Assembly (NCBI GenBank): GCA_022453515.1
Contig: JAJNNY010000004.1
Location: forward strand, 744,001-808,000
DNA from: Astrocystis sublimbata
Lineage: Eukaryota; Ascomycota; Sordariomycetes; Xylariales; Xylariaceae
Length of the DNA stretch: 64,000 nt
Reading direction: 5' to 3'
The translations under genes and the position numbers were made by a program. The notes below the pieces were generated by a model. It saw nothing but the letters and a program-made list of their open reading frames with translations. It had not been told where the DNA came from and did not search any database. Positions 54,790 to 64,000 of the stretch are shown here, in pieces. Every line of letters starts with the position of its first letter. Position 1 is the first letter of the stretch.

Positions 54790-56487
54790 ATGAAGGCGTC
54801 TCTCATCTCCCTGGCCCTTTGCGGCGCTGCCGCTGCGGTGCCCTTGAACACCTCTTCCCTCCAAGAAAGGGCCACCGTCTCTGTTGCGACACCCGAGGGA
54901 ACGGTAGTCGGCTCATCCGTTCTTGGAGTTGAGAATTTCGGTGGAATTCCCTTCGCCGATCCGCCGATGGGAGATTTGCGTCTTCGTCCTCCCCAGAGAC
55001 GCACAAAGTCTCTTGGCACCTCATTCGATGCGTCTGGTTCAGGGCCTTCCTGCCCGCAAATGTTTTTCTCTACTCAAGGAGATCTACTCCCGTCAGTCCT
55101 TGGGACCTTGATCAACACCCCGCTCTTTCAGACTGTAACGGGCCAGACTGAGGACTGCTTGACAATGAGAATACAACGACCGGCTGGAACAAAACCGGAT
55201 GCGAAACTACCTGTCTTATTCTGGATCTTTGGTGGTGGCTTTGAACTTGGTAGCCCAACGACGTACGATGCCAGCAGTCTGATTCTGAGTGGGAAGGCGC
55301 AGAAGAAGCCGTTCATTTTCGTCGCTGTCAACTACCGAGTCGGTGGTTTTGGGTTCATGCCGGGCAAAGAGATTCTGGCAGATGGTGCGGCCAATCTAGG
55401 ACTCCTAGACCAGCGCATGGGTCTCGAGTGGGTTCAGGACAACATCGCGGCCTTTGGAGGAGATCCCACGAAAGTAACGATATGGGGAGAATCGGCCGGC
55501 GCCATATCCGTTTACGATCAGATGGCACTCTATGGTGGCAACATTACCTACAAGGACAACAACCTTTTCCGCGCTGCTATCATGAACAGTGGTAGTCTCG
55601 TACCAGCCGAGAAGCCCGACTGCGAACGGTGTCAGGACGTGTACGATCAGGTCGTTAGGGAGGCTGGTTGCTCTAGCTCGAAAGACACTCTTCAATGTCT
55701 CCGTGCTGCCGACTACGACACTTTCCTGAAAGCCGCCAACAGCGTTCCGGGTCTTCTCAGCTACACCTCGGTCGCGTTGTCATATGTTCCTCGGCCAGAC
55801 GGTGTCGTCTTACCTGAGAGCCCTGATATTCTAGCTAAGACTGGCCGGTATGCTGCTGTTCCCATGATCATTGGTGACCAAGAAGACGAGGGAACGCTAT
55901 TTTCGCTCTTCCAATCAAATATCACAACAGAAGCCCTTCTTGTCGACTATCTCTCAACTGTGTTCTTCAAGAAAGCCACTCGGGACGTCGTGTCAGACCT
56001 CGTTGCGACCTACAGCCCTGCTCTTTCAGCTGGTAGTCCGTTCAGGACAAGCATCTTGAACAACCCATACCCCCAGTTCAAGCGACTTGCTGCCATCCTT
56101 GGTGACCTCACGTTTACCTTGACGAGGAGATTGTTCCTTGAATCTGCCTCCGCAGCGCACCCCGATGTCCCATCATGGTCCTACCTGTCCTCCTACGACT
56201 ACGGCACACCGATTCTCGGCACGTTTCACGGCTCCGATCTCCTGCAGGTGTTCTACGGCATTCTGCCCAACTACGCGAGCAAATCCATTCAGAGCTACTA
56301 CTTCTCTTTCTTGTACACCATGGACCCCAACGACGGCACGTCTAAGGAATTCGCGAATTGGCCACAGTGGAAGGAGGGAAAGAAGCTGATGAATTTCTTC
56401 AATGCTTACAGCAAACTGCTACCAGATGACTTCCGGTCGGGAACAGCCGAATGGCTTAGTGAACATGTAGAAGACTTGTACATATAA
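54790..56487 (+). CDS. Secreted type-B carboxylesterase/lipase
   Basis: One exon, 565 residues; start at the ATG 54790, where a signal peptide begins (MKASLISLALCGAAAAVPL). Frame upstream is open for 42 codons but lacks signal-peptide character. Signatures: FGGIPFADPPMGDLRLRPPQ, EDCLTM with the first disulfide region, oxyanion loop FWIFGGGFELGS, and nucleophile Ser in VTIWGESAGAIS; the acidic residue is likely the Glu in DQEDEGTLFS and the His in GTFHGSDLL. This is the fold of Candida rugosa/Geotrichum lipases and fungal carboxylesterases that hydrolyse lipid or polymer esters outside the cell. The triad is complete. The acyl preference cannot be read from the sequence. Confidence 0.9.
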   Translation: MKASLISLALCGAAAAVPLNTSSLQERATVSVATPEGTVVGSSVLGVENFGGIPFADPPMGDLRLRPPQRRTKSLGTSFDASGSGPSCPQMFFSTQGDLLPSVLGTLINTPLFQTVTGQTEDCLTMRIQRPAGTKPDAKLPVLFWIFGGGFELGSPTTYDASSLILSGKAQKKPFIFVAVNYRVGGFGFMPGKEILADGAANLGLLDQRMGLEWVQDNIAAFGGDPTKVTIWGESAGAISVYDQMALYGGNITYKDNNLFRAAIMNSGSLVPAEKPDCERCQDVYDQVVREAGCSSSKDTLQCLRAADYDTFLKAANSVPGLLSYTSVALSYVPRPDGVVLPESPDILAKTGRYAAVPMIIGDQEDEGTLFSLFQSNITTEALLVDYLSTVFFKKATRDVVSDLVATYSPALSAGSPFRTSILNNPYPQFKRLAAILGDLTFTLTRRLFLESASAAHPDVPSWSYLSSYDYGTPILGTFHGSDLLQVFYGILPNYASKSIQSYYFSFLYTMDPNDGTSKEFANWPQWKEGKKLMNFFNAYSKLLPDDFRSGTAEWLSEHVEDLYI

Positions 56488-56785
56488 AGGTAGCCAACTA
56501 ATTGCAAATACAAAGACCATGTGTATATAAGTATCACCAGATGCTTTAGTTCGCTGTTATGTAACTACCACTCCATCAGTTTGGTCACACAGCTTCTAGG
56601 AACGTAAGATCAGCCGTAAGCTTTGTGCTAATAGGCTATTGCTTACGCTGTCTGGAACCAACGCAGTTTTCCTAATACAGTTTGAATATATACCCAGCAC
56701 TTAAGTGTCTGATACCAAATTTATTAAGGCATAGGGGCTTAAAGCCGGCATTTGCGGTTTCAAATCTAAATTAGTAGGTCTAAAT

Positions 56786-59441
56786 CTAGCTCTGCATCTC
56801 TTGTATCTTCTCGACCAGGAGCTCCGCAAACGTTCTGAGTATTTCAGCGCTGGCTCCGCCACCCGCTCGGGCTTCAAACATGCAGTCCAACACAGTTTTG
56901 ATACCCACACCGATCCTGTCTGAACCCGCACCTTGGTGGACTAGATTAATGGCCTCGTTGATGTCTTCTGGGTCAAAGATTCTTGATTGACGCAATATCG
57001 GTTTGAGCTCTTGTAGGCTGGTTACAGCAGGAACTGCCACCTTCTTTGCGAAATCCCCGTCGATCTCAAGCATTTTCAGCATAGACGCTCTGGACGTCGT
57101 GACAAAGACCAGCAGACGACGGTTCTATAGATTTGTGAGCATGGTATTCTCTACGCCAAGTGGCGGTGTGAGTGGCTTACCTTGGGAGGTTTAGAAACAA
57201 TAAGCGTTGTCAGGGCTTGGAGCATGACTTCAGAGCACCGCATTCCGATCGGGTTCCAGCCGATCAATCGTTCAAAGTCGTCGAGAATAAGTATACTCGC
57301 GGGCGACTTGTAGGCATCGGTGAATGCTTTGTGTACGTAGTCTTTCTTGGCGAAGTCGTCCCGATACCCAACCAGGTCGGCCGGTGTAATCAATTTGACA
57401 AATGGGAAGCCAGACTGCGTTGCAATGTGTGCCGCTAGTGCGGTCTTGCCTGAAGCTTTGGGCCCATGAAATAGCACAGAGGTGCTGAATTTGTTCGGAT
57501 CATCTTTGATCATGCCCACAACACGCATCATATCCTCGATGATACTGTCAATATGAGGACTATAGGGTATGATGCCCAATCTGACTGCATCTTCGAGTTC
57601 GGCTTCTGATACACCATAAGCGGGACGGACTTCAGTCAGAGCGTTCATAAAGTCGCTGCGGTTGACTTTAATATTCGCTGTATCCTGCTTAGGGGCAGCC
57701 AGCTGCCCAACCTCAGTATGTCTCGAGAAGGCAAATGAGGCTGCCGCCTTGACAAGACCATTGAGCTCAGCGCCGGAGAAGTTCTTCGTGAGACCCGCCA
57801 GCTCCTCACAGTTGACGTCGGGGCTTAGAAGGTTATTTGTCTTCATTTGATTGGTGTGAATCTTTAGAATTTCCAATCGGCCAGGCTCATCTGGTAGTGA
57901 AATTTCGAGGTGAACTTCAAGACGACCTGGTCGGAGGAGCGCGTCATCAATCATGTCCTTTCGGTTAGTCATTCCAATCAGAAGGATGTTGTTAAGCTGG
58001 TCTACACCATCAAGCTTAGACAACAGCTGGTTCACCACGCTATCACCAACACCGGTGCCGCCGCCGGCCCCTGAGCCTCGCTGTTTGCAGACAGCATCTA
58101 GTTCATCGAAAATTATAATGTGAAGACTACTCTCTTCCCCTCGTTCTTTATACTCCGCCTCAGCATCCGCAAAGAGTTTGCGAATATTCTCTTCAGACTG
58201 GCCGACAAACTTGTTGAGGACTTCGGGGCCGTTAATCACCTTGGGAGGGCGAGCGTTCAGCATCTTCCCAATCTGTCTGGCGATTAAAGTCTTTCCGGTT
58301 CCGGGAGGCCCGTACAGCAGCATTCCCTTGACGTGAGGAATGCCCATTCTCGCGACCAAGCCTGGCGGGAAGACGCGGGACGCAAATGCTCGGCGGAAAA
58401 TTGTCGAAAACTCATCACCCAATCCACCAATACCCATGTCCTCGAACTTGAAGTCCGGACTCAAGATAGCGTTTGAGTTTGGCTTAGATACGGAAGGCTT
58501 CATTTTGAATTCGCCCTTGCCGTCCCGGTGGAACAGCACACGGGTTTGGCTAGTCAATATGCCCCTTGCCGACCCTTCTCTAGACATCTGTTTACTCGAC
58601 GACTCATCAGAGCCCATGGCAAGATCGACAAGCCCGACCGTTTTGACAGTGAGGGCTAAAGGAATATTCCTGAGACTCATGAGAATGCGCTGGCCGGGGG
58701 TCAACACCTGGTTCTGGAAGCTCTCAATAAACTTGTCGGCGAGCTCATCCTCGTCATACGGGGTGTCGGTCTTCTTCTTAGGTGAGGCGAATCCGATTTC
58801 GACATCCAAAGAGCCGAGATAGGCCTTGCCACCTGACGCAAAAGGATCGTACAGCTCACCGGTGAACTGATCTCTAATGGTAATGCCACACCAAGAACGT
58901 TGGGGGTCGGACAAGCTTATGCAGCCCTGGGGATAGCCTGGCACGGCTTTGGCCGTGACGACATACTCGCCACGAGGTTCACCGCCGCGAACAAGGACAT
59001 ATAGATAGGAGCCGTCTCGGGGAGGGGGGAAGTCGTCTGGAGATACAGCGCACCTGCATCGTGACCAATTAGCCTCAGAACCACTCGCGGCGGGCGTGAA
59101 TACGACCAAATGGGGCGGCTATGAATTGCTCACAAGTTGGAGAAGATCAACGTCTCCTGGAGGGTCTTGTCTGCGACTCTCTCGACTCTCAAATCAACCT
59201 GTCTGGCAGGACCCCGGGCGGAGGGGGCTTGTCGAGGCATGCCGGGTGAGCGGGCAGGGTCGTATCCGCCGCCGCCTTGCGGAGCTGCCCGGGGATCTCT
59301 GTCCATATATCCTTGGTTCGCGCTGGGAGGATTGGGCCTGCCATAGGAACCACCAGGGCCGTCGGGGTACTGCTTCTCTCCGGGGGGTGCTCGGGGATTT
59401 GACCCGGGTAGTCCCCGGCCACCGAATGGCATTCTCGACAT
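56786..59441 (-). CDS. sec18: Sec18/NSF, AAA ATPase of vesicle fusion
   Basis: Minus-strand exons 59441-59134, 59053-57181 and 57124-56786; 839 residues. A Gly/Pro-rich N-terminus (about 1-85) precedes the N domain (CAVSPDDFPPPRDGSYLYVLV). The D1 ATPase has Walker A GPPGTGKT, Walker B IIIFDELDAV and the second region of homology (MTNRKDMIDDALLRPGRLE). The D2 ATPase has Walker A HGPKASGKT and ILILDDFERL, where DD replaces DE, as in NSF. The C-terminal exon (NRRLLVFVTTSRASML) completes D2. Sec18 with SNAP disassembles SNARE complexes after fusion in ER-Golgi and later traffic, and is essential in yeast. Size and order match the fungal family, so the gene looks complete. Confidence 0.95.
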
Positions 59442-60485
59442 GCTGCTAAGGGCGAAGCGGTGTGTCTTCTCGTGGAAATGGAAGAAGGTACAAAAGGGTT
59501 GGTGTTGGTGTTGGTGTTTCCAGCGACCAGAAGAGATCGTTCACCAATTTGTAAAAAGGACAGAAATGCGATGCAAGATCCGAAATTCAGAGGCTTCGGT
59601 TGTGGCTCGTACTTTGTACGCCAGTTATGTGATGTGAAATTCGAAATGCAGAGGACACGGTTGTGACTCGTGAGTTGAAAGGACATCGAAGCTGAGGGCC
59701 TGACGACGAGGGGCCGGCCGCCTCAGCTGCTCCCGCTTCTGTTTCGTCACCGGGCGCAGCTTTGGTTAGCACAGTGCACAGTTCACAGTGGAGATAGGTA
59801 CAAGTACGACTAAATCAGGCACCCAACATGCCAACTTGAACCTCCATAAGCTTAGCGCAATCTGTGGCATATGCTGTGGCGTAGGCAGTGGCATTGGCTA
59901 CCTAGAGTGGGGCAGGCCCAAGTTACGCGCAGGCTAGGTAACATTTACCTCAACGCTTCAAAATTGTAGCCGGGTTCGGCTACAAAAAATTCAAGTCTCC
60001 AACTAATTTCGAGGAGATCTGGGCTCATTATCCATGTTCTAAGCAACAGCTATCTGTAAGAAGTTGTGACAGAAAGGCGGTGATGAGAATACTTACTATT
60101 GCAGTTCCTATGGACGCCACGAGCTGCTGTCCAGGATGGGAATACAGGCTCGACAGGGGACTTCTGTGCTTACCGTTGCATCCCATTATCGATATCTTGT
60201 TGAGGCTTGCCTCGGCATCTCTCGCTTTCTTGGTCTTCCCCGCAGCTGTGGGGTGCAGCAAGCTTCACGCCAAAGGCCCCAACCGCGGGCGTCAGCTGTA
60301 GCGCCACCGCTAAAAGGTGAGCTATCCCCGGATTCTCGACTTCCAACACTTACACCATACCTATCATGTACAACTTCCACTAGTTTCAAGCCGCAGTCTC
60401 GTTCTTTGCAAGCGTTTGTAATTGTGTTTTTCCATATCTGTAATCCTTATCCTATCAGTCTGTGTGCTACAATTTCATTGCGAAC
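59442..60485. promoter_or_regulatory. Divergent region, sec18 / thiolase
   Basis: 1.04 kb between divergent start codons. CTACCTAG and GGCTAGGTAAC motifs occur near 59897-59942. No supported gene. Confidence 0.45.
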
Positions 60486-61922
60486 ATGCCTGCCAAGCAA
60501 AAGCAGCCCGTCTACGTGCTAGGCGTGGGCATGACCAAGTTCATCAAGCCCCGAGGCAAGGTGGACTACACAGAGTTGGGCTTCGAGGCCGGTGTCAAGG
60601 CCATGCTCGATGCACAAATCAACTATGATGATGTAGAGCAGGGCATCGCTTGCTACTGCTACGGTGACTCTACCTGCGGCCAGCGTGTGTTTTACCAGTT
60701 TGGCATGACCCAGATACCCATCGTCAATGTCAATAACAACTGCTCCACCGGATCGACCGGTCTTGCCATGGCGAGGAACACCATTTCCTACGGCGGTGCT
60801 GACTGCATCCTGGTTGTCGGATTCGAGAAGATGATGCGTGGCAGTCTTCAAAGCTTCTTCAACGACCGCGAAAACCCCATCGGGACGACAGCGAAGATGA
60901 ATGCCGAGACGAATGGCGTCACAAACGCTCCCGGCGCTGCCCAGATGTTTGGAAATGCCGCCCGAGAGTACATCAAAAAGTAAGCTTCTTCTGCAAGCAG
61001 CGCTCTCCATGATAGTTTGATGCTCATCATTATGTCCAGGTATGGAGCCAAGCCCGAGGATTTCGCTGAGATTGCACGCATCAATCATGAACACTCAACC
61101 AAGAACCCTTATTCTCAGTTCCAGGATGTTTACACTTTGGAACAAATTCAGAAGGCCTCCATGGTTCACGAGCCCCTGACTAAACTCCAATGCTGCCCTA
61201 CTTCAGATGGTGGAGCTGCTGCGGTTCTGGTCTCTCAAGACTTCCTCGACGCACGGCCACACCTGAAAGACCAGGCTATCCTCATCGCCGGCCAGTGCTT
61301 CGCCACTGACGCTCCCAGTCTCTTCTCTGGGAGCTCCATCGACTTGATGGGCATCGAGATGACGAGGCATGCCACTGGGGTTGCTATGGGCGAGGCCAAA
61401 ATTACCCCGAATGACGTGCAAGTATGCGAATTGCACGACTGCTTCTCGGCTAACGAGATGCTTGTCATCGATGCCCTTGGCCTTTCGAAGCCCGGAAAGG
61501 CGCACGAGCTAGTACGCAGCGGTGACATTACCTACGGTGGCAAATTCGTCATCAACCCTTCAGGTGGCTTGATATCAAAAGGTCATCCTCTTGGTGCTAC
61601 CGGGATCGCTCAGTGCGCGGAGTTGGTCTGGCATATGCGAGGCTGGGCTAACAACCGTGCTGTGCCCAACACCAAGTTCGCGCTGCAGCACAATCTCGGC
61701 CTCGGCGGCGCCGTTGTCGTGACTGTCTACTCCCGGCCCGACCGGAGCTTGGCGCCCAAAGTTGATGATGCTACCATCGGGAAGAAGAACATGCTTGGCT
61801 ATAACCCTGCCGTCGTAGCCAAGGGCTTCACGGCAGAGCAATGCAAGTCAGTCCTCAGCAAATCAAAGACAAGCGCTTGGGCCATGCAGGAGACCGAGAA
61901 GAAGGTACAAGCCCGATTTTAA
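60486..61922 (+). CDS. SCP-x-type 3-ketoacyl-CoA thiolase
   Basis: Exons 60486-60979 and 61040-61922; 458 residues. The first Cys of the thiolase active site is Cys86 in NVNNNCSTGST; the His-Asp-Cys-Phe motif has His297 (CELHDCFSANE) and the last motif has His347 (SKGHPLGATG). Length and the lack of the usual Q-N-G-G opening place it in the SCP-x (sterol carrier protein x) thiolase group, here without a fused SCP2 domain. The chain ends KKVQARF; A-R-F fits a loose PTS1 peroxisomal signal. Peroxisomal thiolytic cleavage of branched or sterol-side-chain ketoacyl-CoA is the family role; substrate in this fungus is inferred. It is divergent from sec18. Confidence 0.9.
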
Positions 61923-63189
61923 CAGCATACGCGCTATTCTAGGAGGAAGTTGTCAAATGTAAATACAAGTATGAAGGACGTCCTTGCACATAAATGTACA
62001 TATTGCCATCCATATAGCGGGACTCAAACTTTTACGTACCTACCCTTTTAAAGGTGTTGATGATCATACCCCTGATGCTGATGACTGGCTATTAATTGCG
62101 CCCGATCAACAGCTGCCTCGAAGATTTGCTGCGGTCCAACTCGGATCTGATTTTGTGACCACGCAAGGCCCGCGGCGCGATTGACGCATGTTCTGCTTAT
62201 GCCATGCACTGTACACTTGCTGTATTATACTACCTAGGTATCAAAGCTGTACCGAAACGTATAGTTCGCTCTTGATCAAAAAATGGTTGTGATCCATCGA
62301 ATTGAAGAAAATATTAGTTGGGTATGCAGGAATGTAGTCCACCGGTAACAAAAGTGACAACCCACAATTTGCATGTTGGAGATGGTCGGATACGCTGATC
62401 ATACACTCACACCAACATCTATCCCTTTTGAGTCTGGCGATCAAACGACCTTACAAGATGGAATATACGATACTGTTCGTAACATGGGACGTTTATATTC
62501 GTCGTGTTTTCGTTTTATTTGATAGTACGTTAACCTTTCACGAGATCTTTGACGCCTCATGCCTGATGTGCATGAATCCTGATCGGCGCCCTGATGCAAT
62601 GCACAATTTACGCGTCGCATTTAGCCGCGCTTTACGCATGCCGCGGGACCCAGGTTCCCGCCTTTTCGCTAGTCGAATAAGAATCACAAAGCTGCCGCGC
62701 GCCCAGATGAGTCCAGGTGGCATGGGCGTCGACTATGGTCCCAGGCCTTCTACGTCAATGTTGTGATAACACAAGCCCTAATTGTCGTAATAGCCTGAAT
62801 ATTGACCATGTTTTCGTATGCCCATCCTCTACTTTGTTATATGGCCAACGTAGCAAATTAGAGCTTTCTGTATACGCCTCTCACACCATTGCGGTTGATG
62901 AGAGTCTAAAGGGGCATGTTGCAGTAGGCTCTTCCCGGGAGATCGGTGTCATGTCGTCGGGTGGCCGTCAACCGGGCCATCTGTAAAAGTCCAGAATCAC
63001 GCCTCCAAAATAGCGTCGTGTGGGAGAAGTAACAAAGTAAAACATAGATCACGACGCACTTTGATACCAACCTTTTCTGAACTTTTCCCGAGCCTTACTT
63101 GATTGTACCATTCTTTCACGTACCCGTATCCCGCAGGTGTATGGCTCGGCTCATTCCATGATCACAAATTCCAGCCGAGAATCGCAACA
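61923..63189. other. Intergenic, no gene seen
   Basis: 1.3 kb with a CTACCTAGG-type motif near 62231 and TACGTACCTACC near 62035. Short unsupported frames only. Confidence 0.5.
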
Positions 63190-64000
63190 ATGTCCGGCCT
63201 GGGTCAATTCGGAAGCATAGACGCGATATTCAAGGTGTCCACTTCGCAAGGGTCTGCTCTGCTAGCAGTGTCGGTCACGACAATGGTTATCGCCTTGCTC
63301 GCGTGTATGCTGAGATACTGGGTGCAATCGCGGATCAACAAGACAATAGGGTGGGAGGACTATTTCGTCGGCGGAGCAATGCTACTAGGAACCATCGGCG
63401 TGAGTTTCGCCATTGTTGAAAGCGTGAGCCAAGACCTGCGCAGCGCGGTCCAGTTCGACTATCTAGCGCAGCCGTGGCTGGATATGGGGTCGACGCTGAG
63501 CAAAGTGTCGATATTACTGTTCGCAAGGCGGCTTGTTGCCAGGTCTCAGATGTGGCGGGTCGTGCTAGCGGTGCTCATCATACTGCTTCTTCTCGTCAAT
63601 CTGGCTTACACTTTCACCACATTGTTGCAATGTCGGCCATTGGAGAAGTTGTGGAAGCCTAGAATAGCTGGCCGTTGTTGGGGGCTTCGGATCCAACAGA
63701 GCATAGGGTATTTCCAAGGAGGTATGCTAATCCCAGAGTGCCACTCTCTCGGAAAGCGGGATTTCATTACCAATGCTGATTCTGTGATGGCTAGCTTTTG
63801 ACGTCTTCACCGAGTTATTCATTGCGTTGTTCCCGCTCATGACCATTCAAGACATGGCAATCCCAGGCAACGTGCGATGGCCGTTCTACTTGCTTTCGGT
63901 CATAAGCATTGTGTAAGTAATAGGCGTCGTGTTAACAGCACCTTGAACCAAGACTTACCATTGCCTGTAGTGTGGCCATGCTAGGCGTCTTGAGAACATA
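63190..64000 (+). CDS. Pth11/rhodopsin-type integral membrane protein, partial
   Basis: Exons 63190-63721, 63795-63912 and 63971 to the window edge (at least 226 residues so far). The start is the ATG in caacaATGtc at 63190. Membrane segments are at about 21-42, 58-76, 92-112 and 122-145. The fungal rhodopsin-like (SAT4/Pth11) signature is present: RINKTIGWEDYFVGGAMLL, WLDMGSTLSKVSILLFARRL, LLQCRPLEKLWKP and, after intron 1, FDVFTELFIALFPLMTIQDM. There is no N-terminal CFEM domain. Fungal proteins of this type range from Pth11-like surface receptors to unnamed membrane proteins of secondary-metabolite clusters. The C-terminal part lies outside the window. Confidence 0.85.

Noticed and set aside
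54202..54864. 220-codon minus frame overlapping the carboxylesterase start
   Set aside because: No recognisable domain, antisense to the signal-peptide region of a real gene.

Overview
This window is nuclear DNA of a filamentous ascomycete (Pezizomycotina, most likely a Sordariomycete). Genes are interrupted by short (about 50-140 bp) GT-AG introns with CTAA-type branch sites. Gene content is typically fungal: Zn2Cys6 regulator, psi-producing oxygenase, AA9 lytic polysaccharide monooxygenase, Pth11/rhodopsin-type membrane protein, F-box protein, Tsp3-like tetraspanin and small secreted proteins. I see no rRNA, tRNA, CRISPR array, plasmid feature or intact transposon. I reconstructed exon structures by hand from frames and splice sites; no homology search was run, so family names rest on recognised motifs.

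Layout, left to right. 0-10 kb: a membrane-anchored acyl-CoA-binding protein (Atg37/ACBD5 type), an orphan gene, a KPWE-motif protein related to peroxin Pex39/Pex14-like proteins, a mitochondrial PP2C phosphatase (Ptc5 type) and a secreted GH5 glycosidase. 10-21 kb: a small membrane protein, then a long leader leading into the 1631-residue decapping scaffold Edc4, then a YjlB-type cupin. 21-31 kb: a cysteine-rich small secreted protein, a DUF2235 hydrolase and, divergent from it, a 1152-residue psi-producing oxygenase. 31-41 kb: a DUF308 membrane protein, a tetraspanin, a DUF2470 membrane protein, an AA9 LPMO with an abnormal splice donor, a DUF1115-like protein and a secreted acid phosphatase. 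41-50 kb: a Zn2Cys6 regulator divergent from the phosphatase, a MAPEG protein, an F-box protein and an Mch1-like transporter. 50-64 kb: a second small secreted protein, a 3.3 kb gene-poor stretch, a secreted carboxylesterase, Sec18/NSF, an SCP-x-type thiolase and the start of a Pth11/rhodopsin-type membrane protein that runs off the right edge.

Functionally this is a mixed neighbourhood rather than one cluster. Housekeeping genes (sec18, edc4, ptc5) sit between accessory genes for plant-polymer attack (GH5, AA9, carboxylesterase, acid phosphatase) and probable host or niche interaction (two small secreted proteins, Pth11-like protein). A recurring theme is fatty-acid and peroxisome biology: acyl-CoA-binding protein, KPWE peroxin-like protein, thiolase with a PTS1-like tail, psi oxygenase, and the neighbouring DUF2235 hydrolase, whose bacterial relatives include phospholipases.

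The points most worth a second look are: the AA9 intron starting ATAAGT instead of GTAAGT; the divergent DUF2235/oxygenase pair; the six-cysteine secreted protein with a 17-nt exon; a cluster of five CCTAGG palindromes in the phosphatase/regulator promoter together with related palindromes across the window; and an upstream ORF overlapping the edc4 start.
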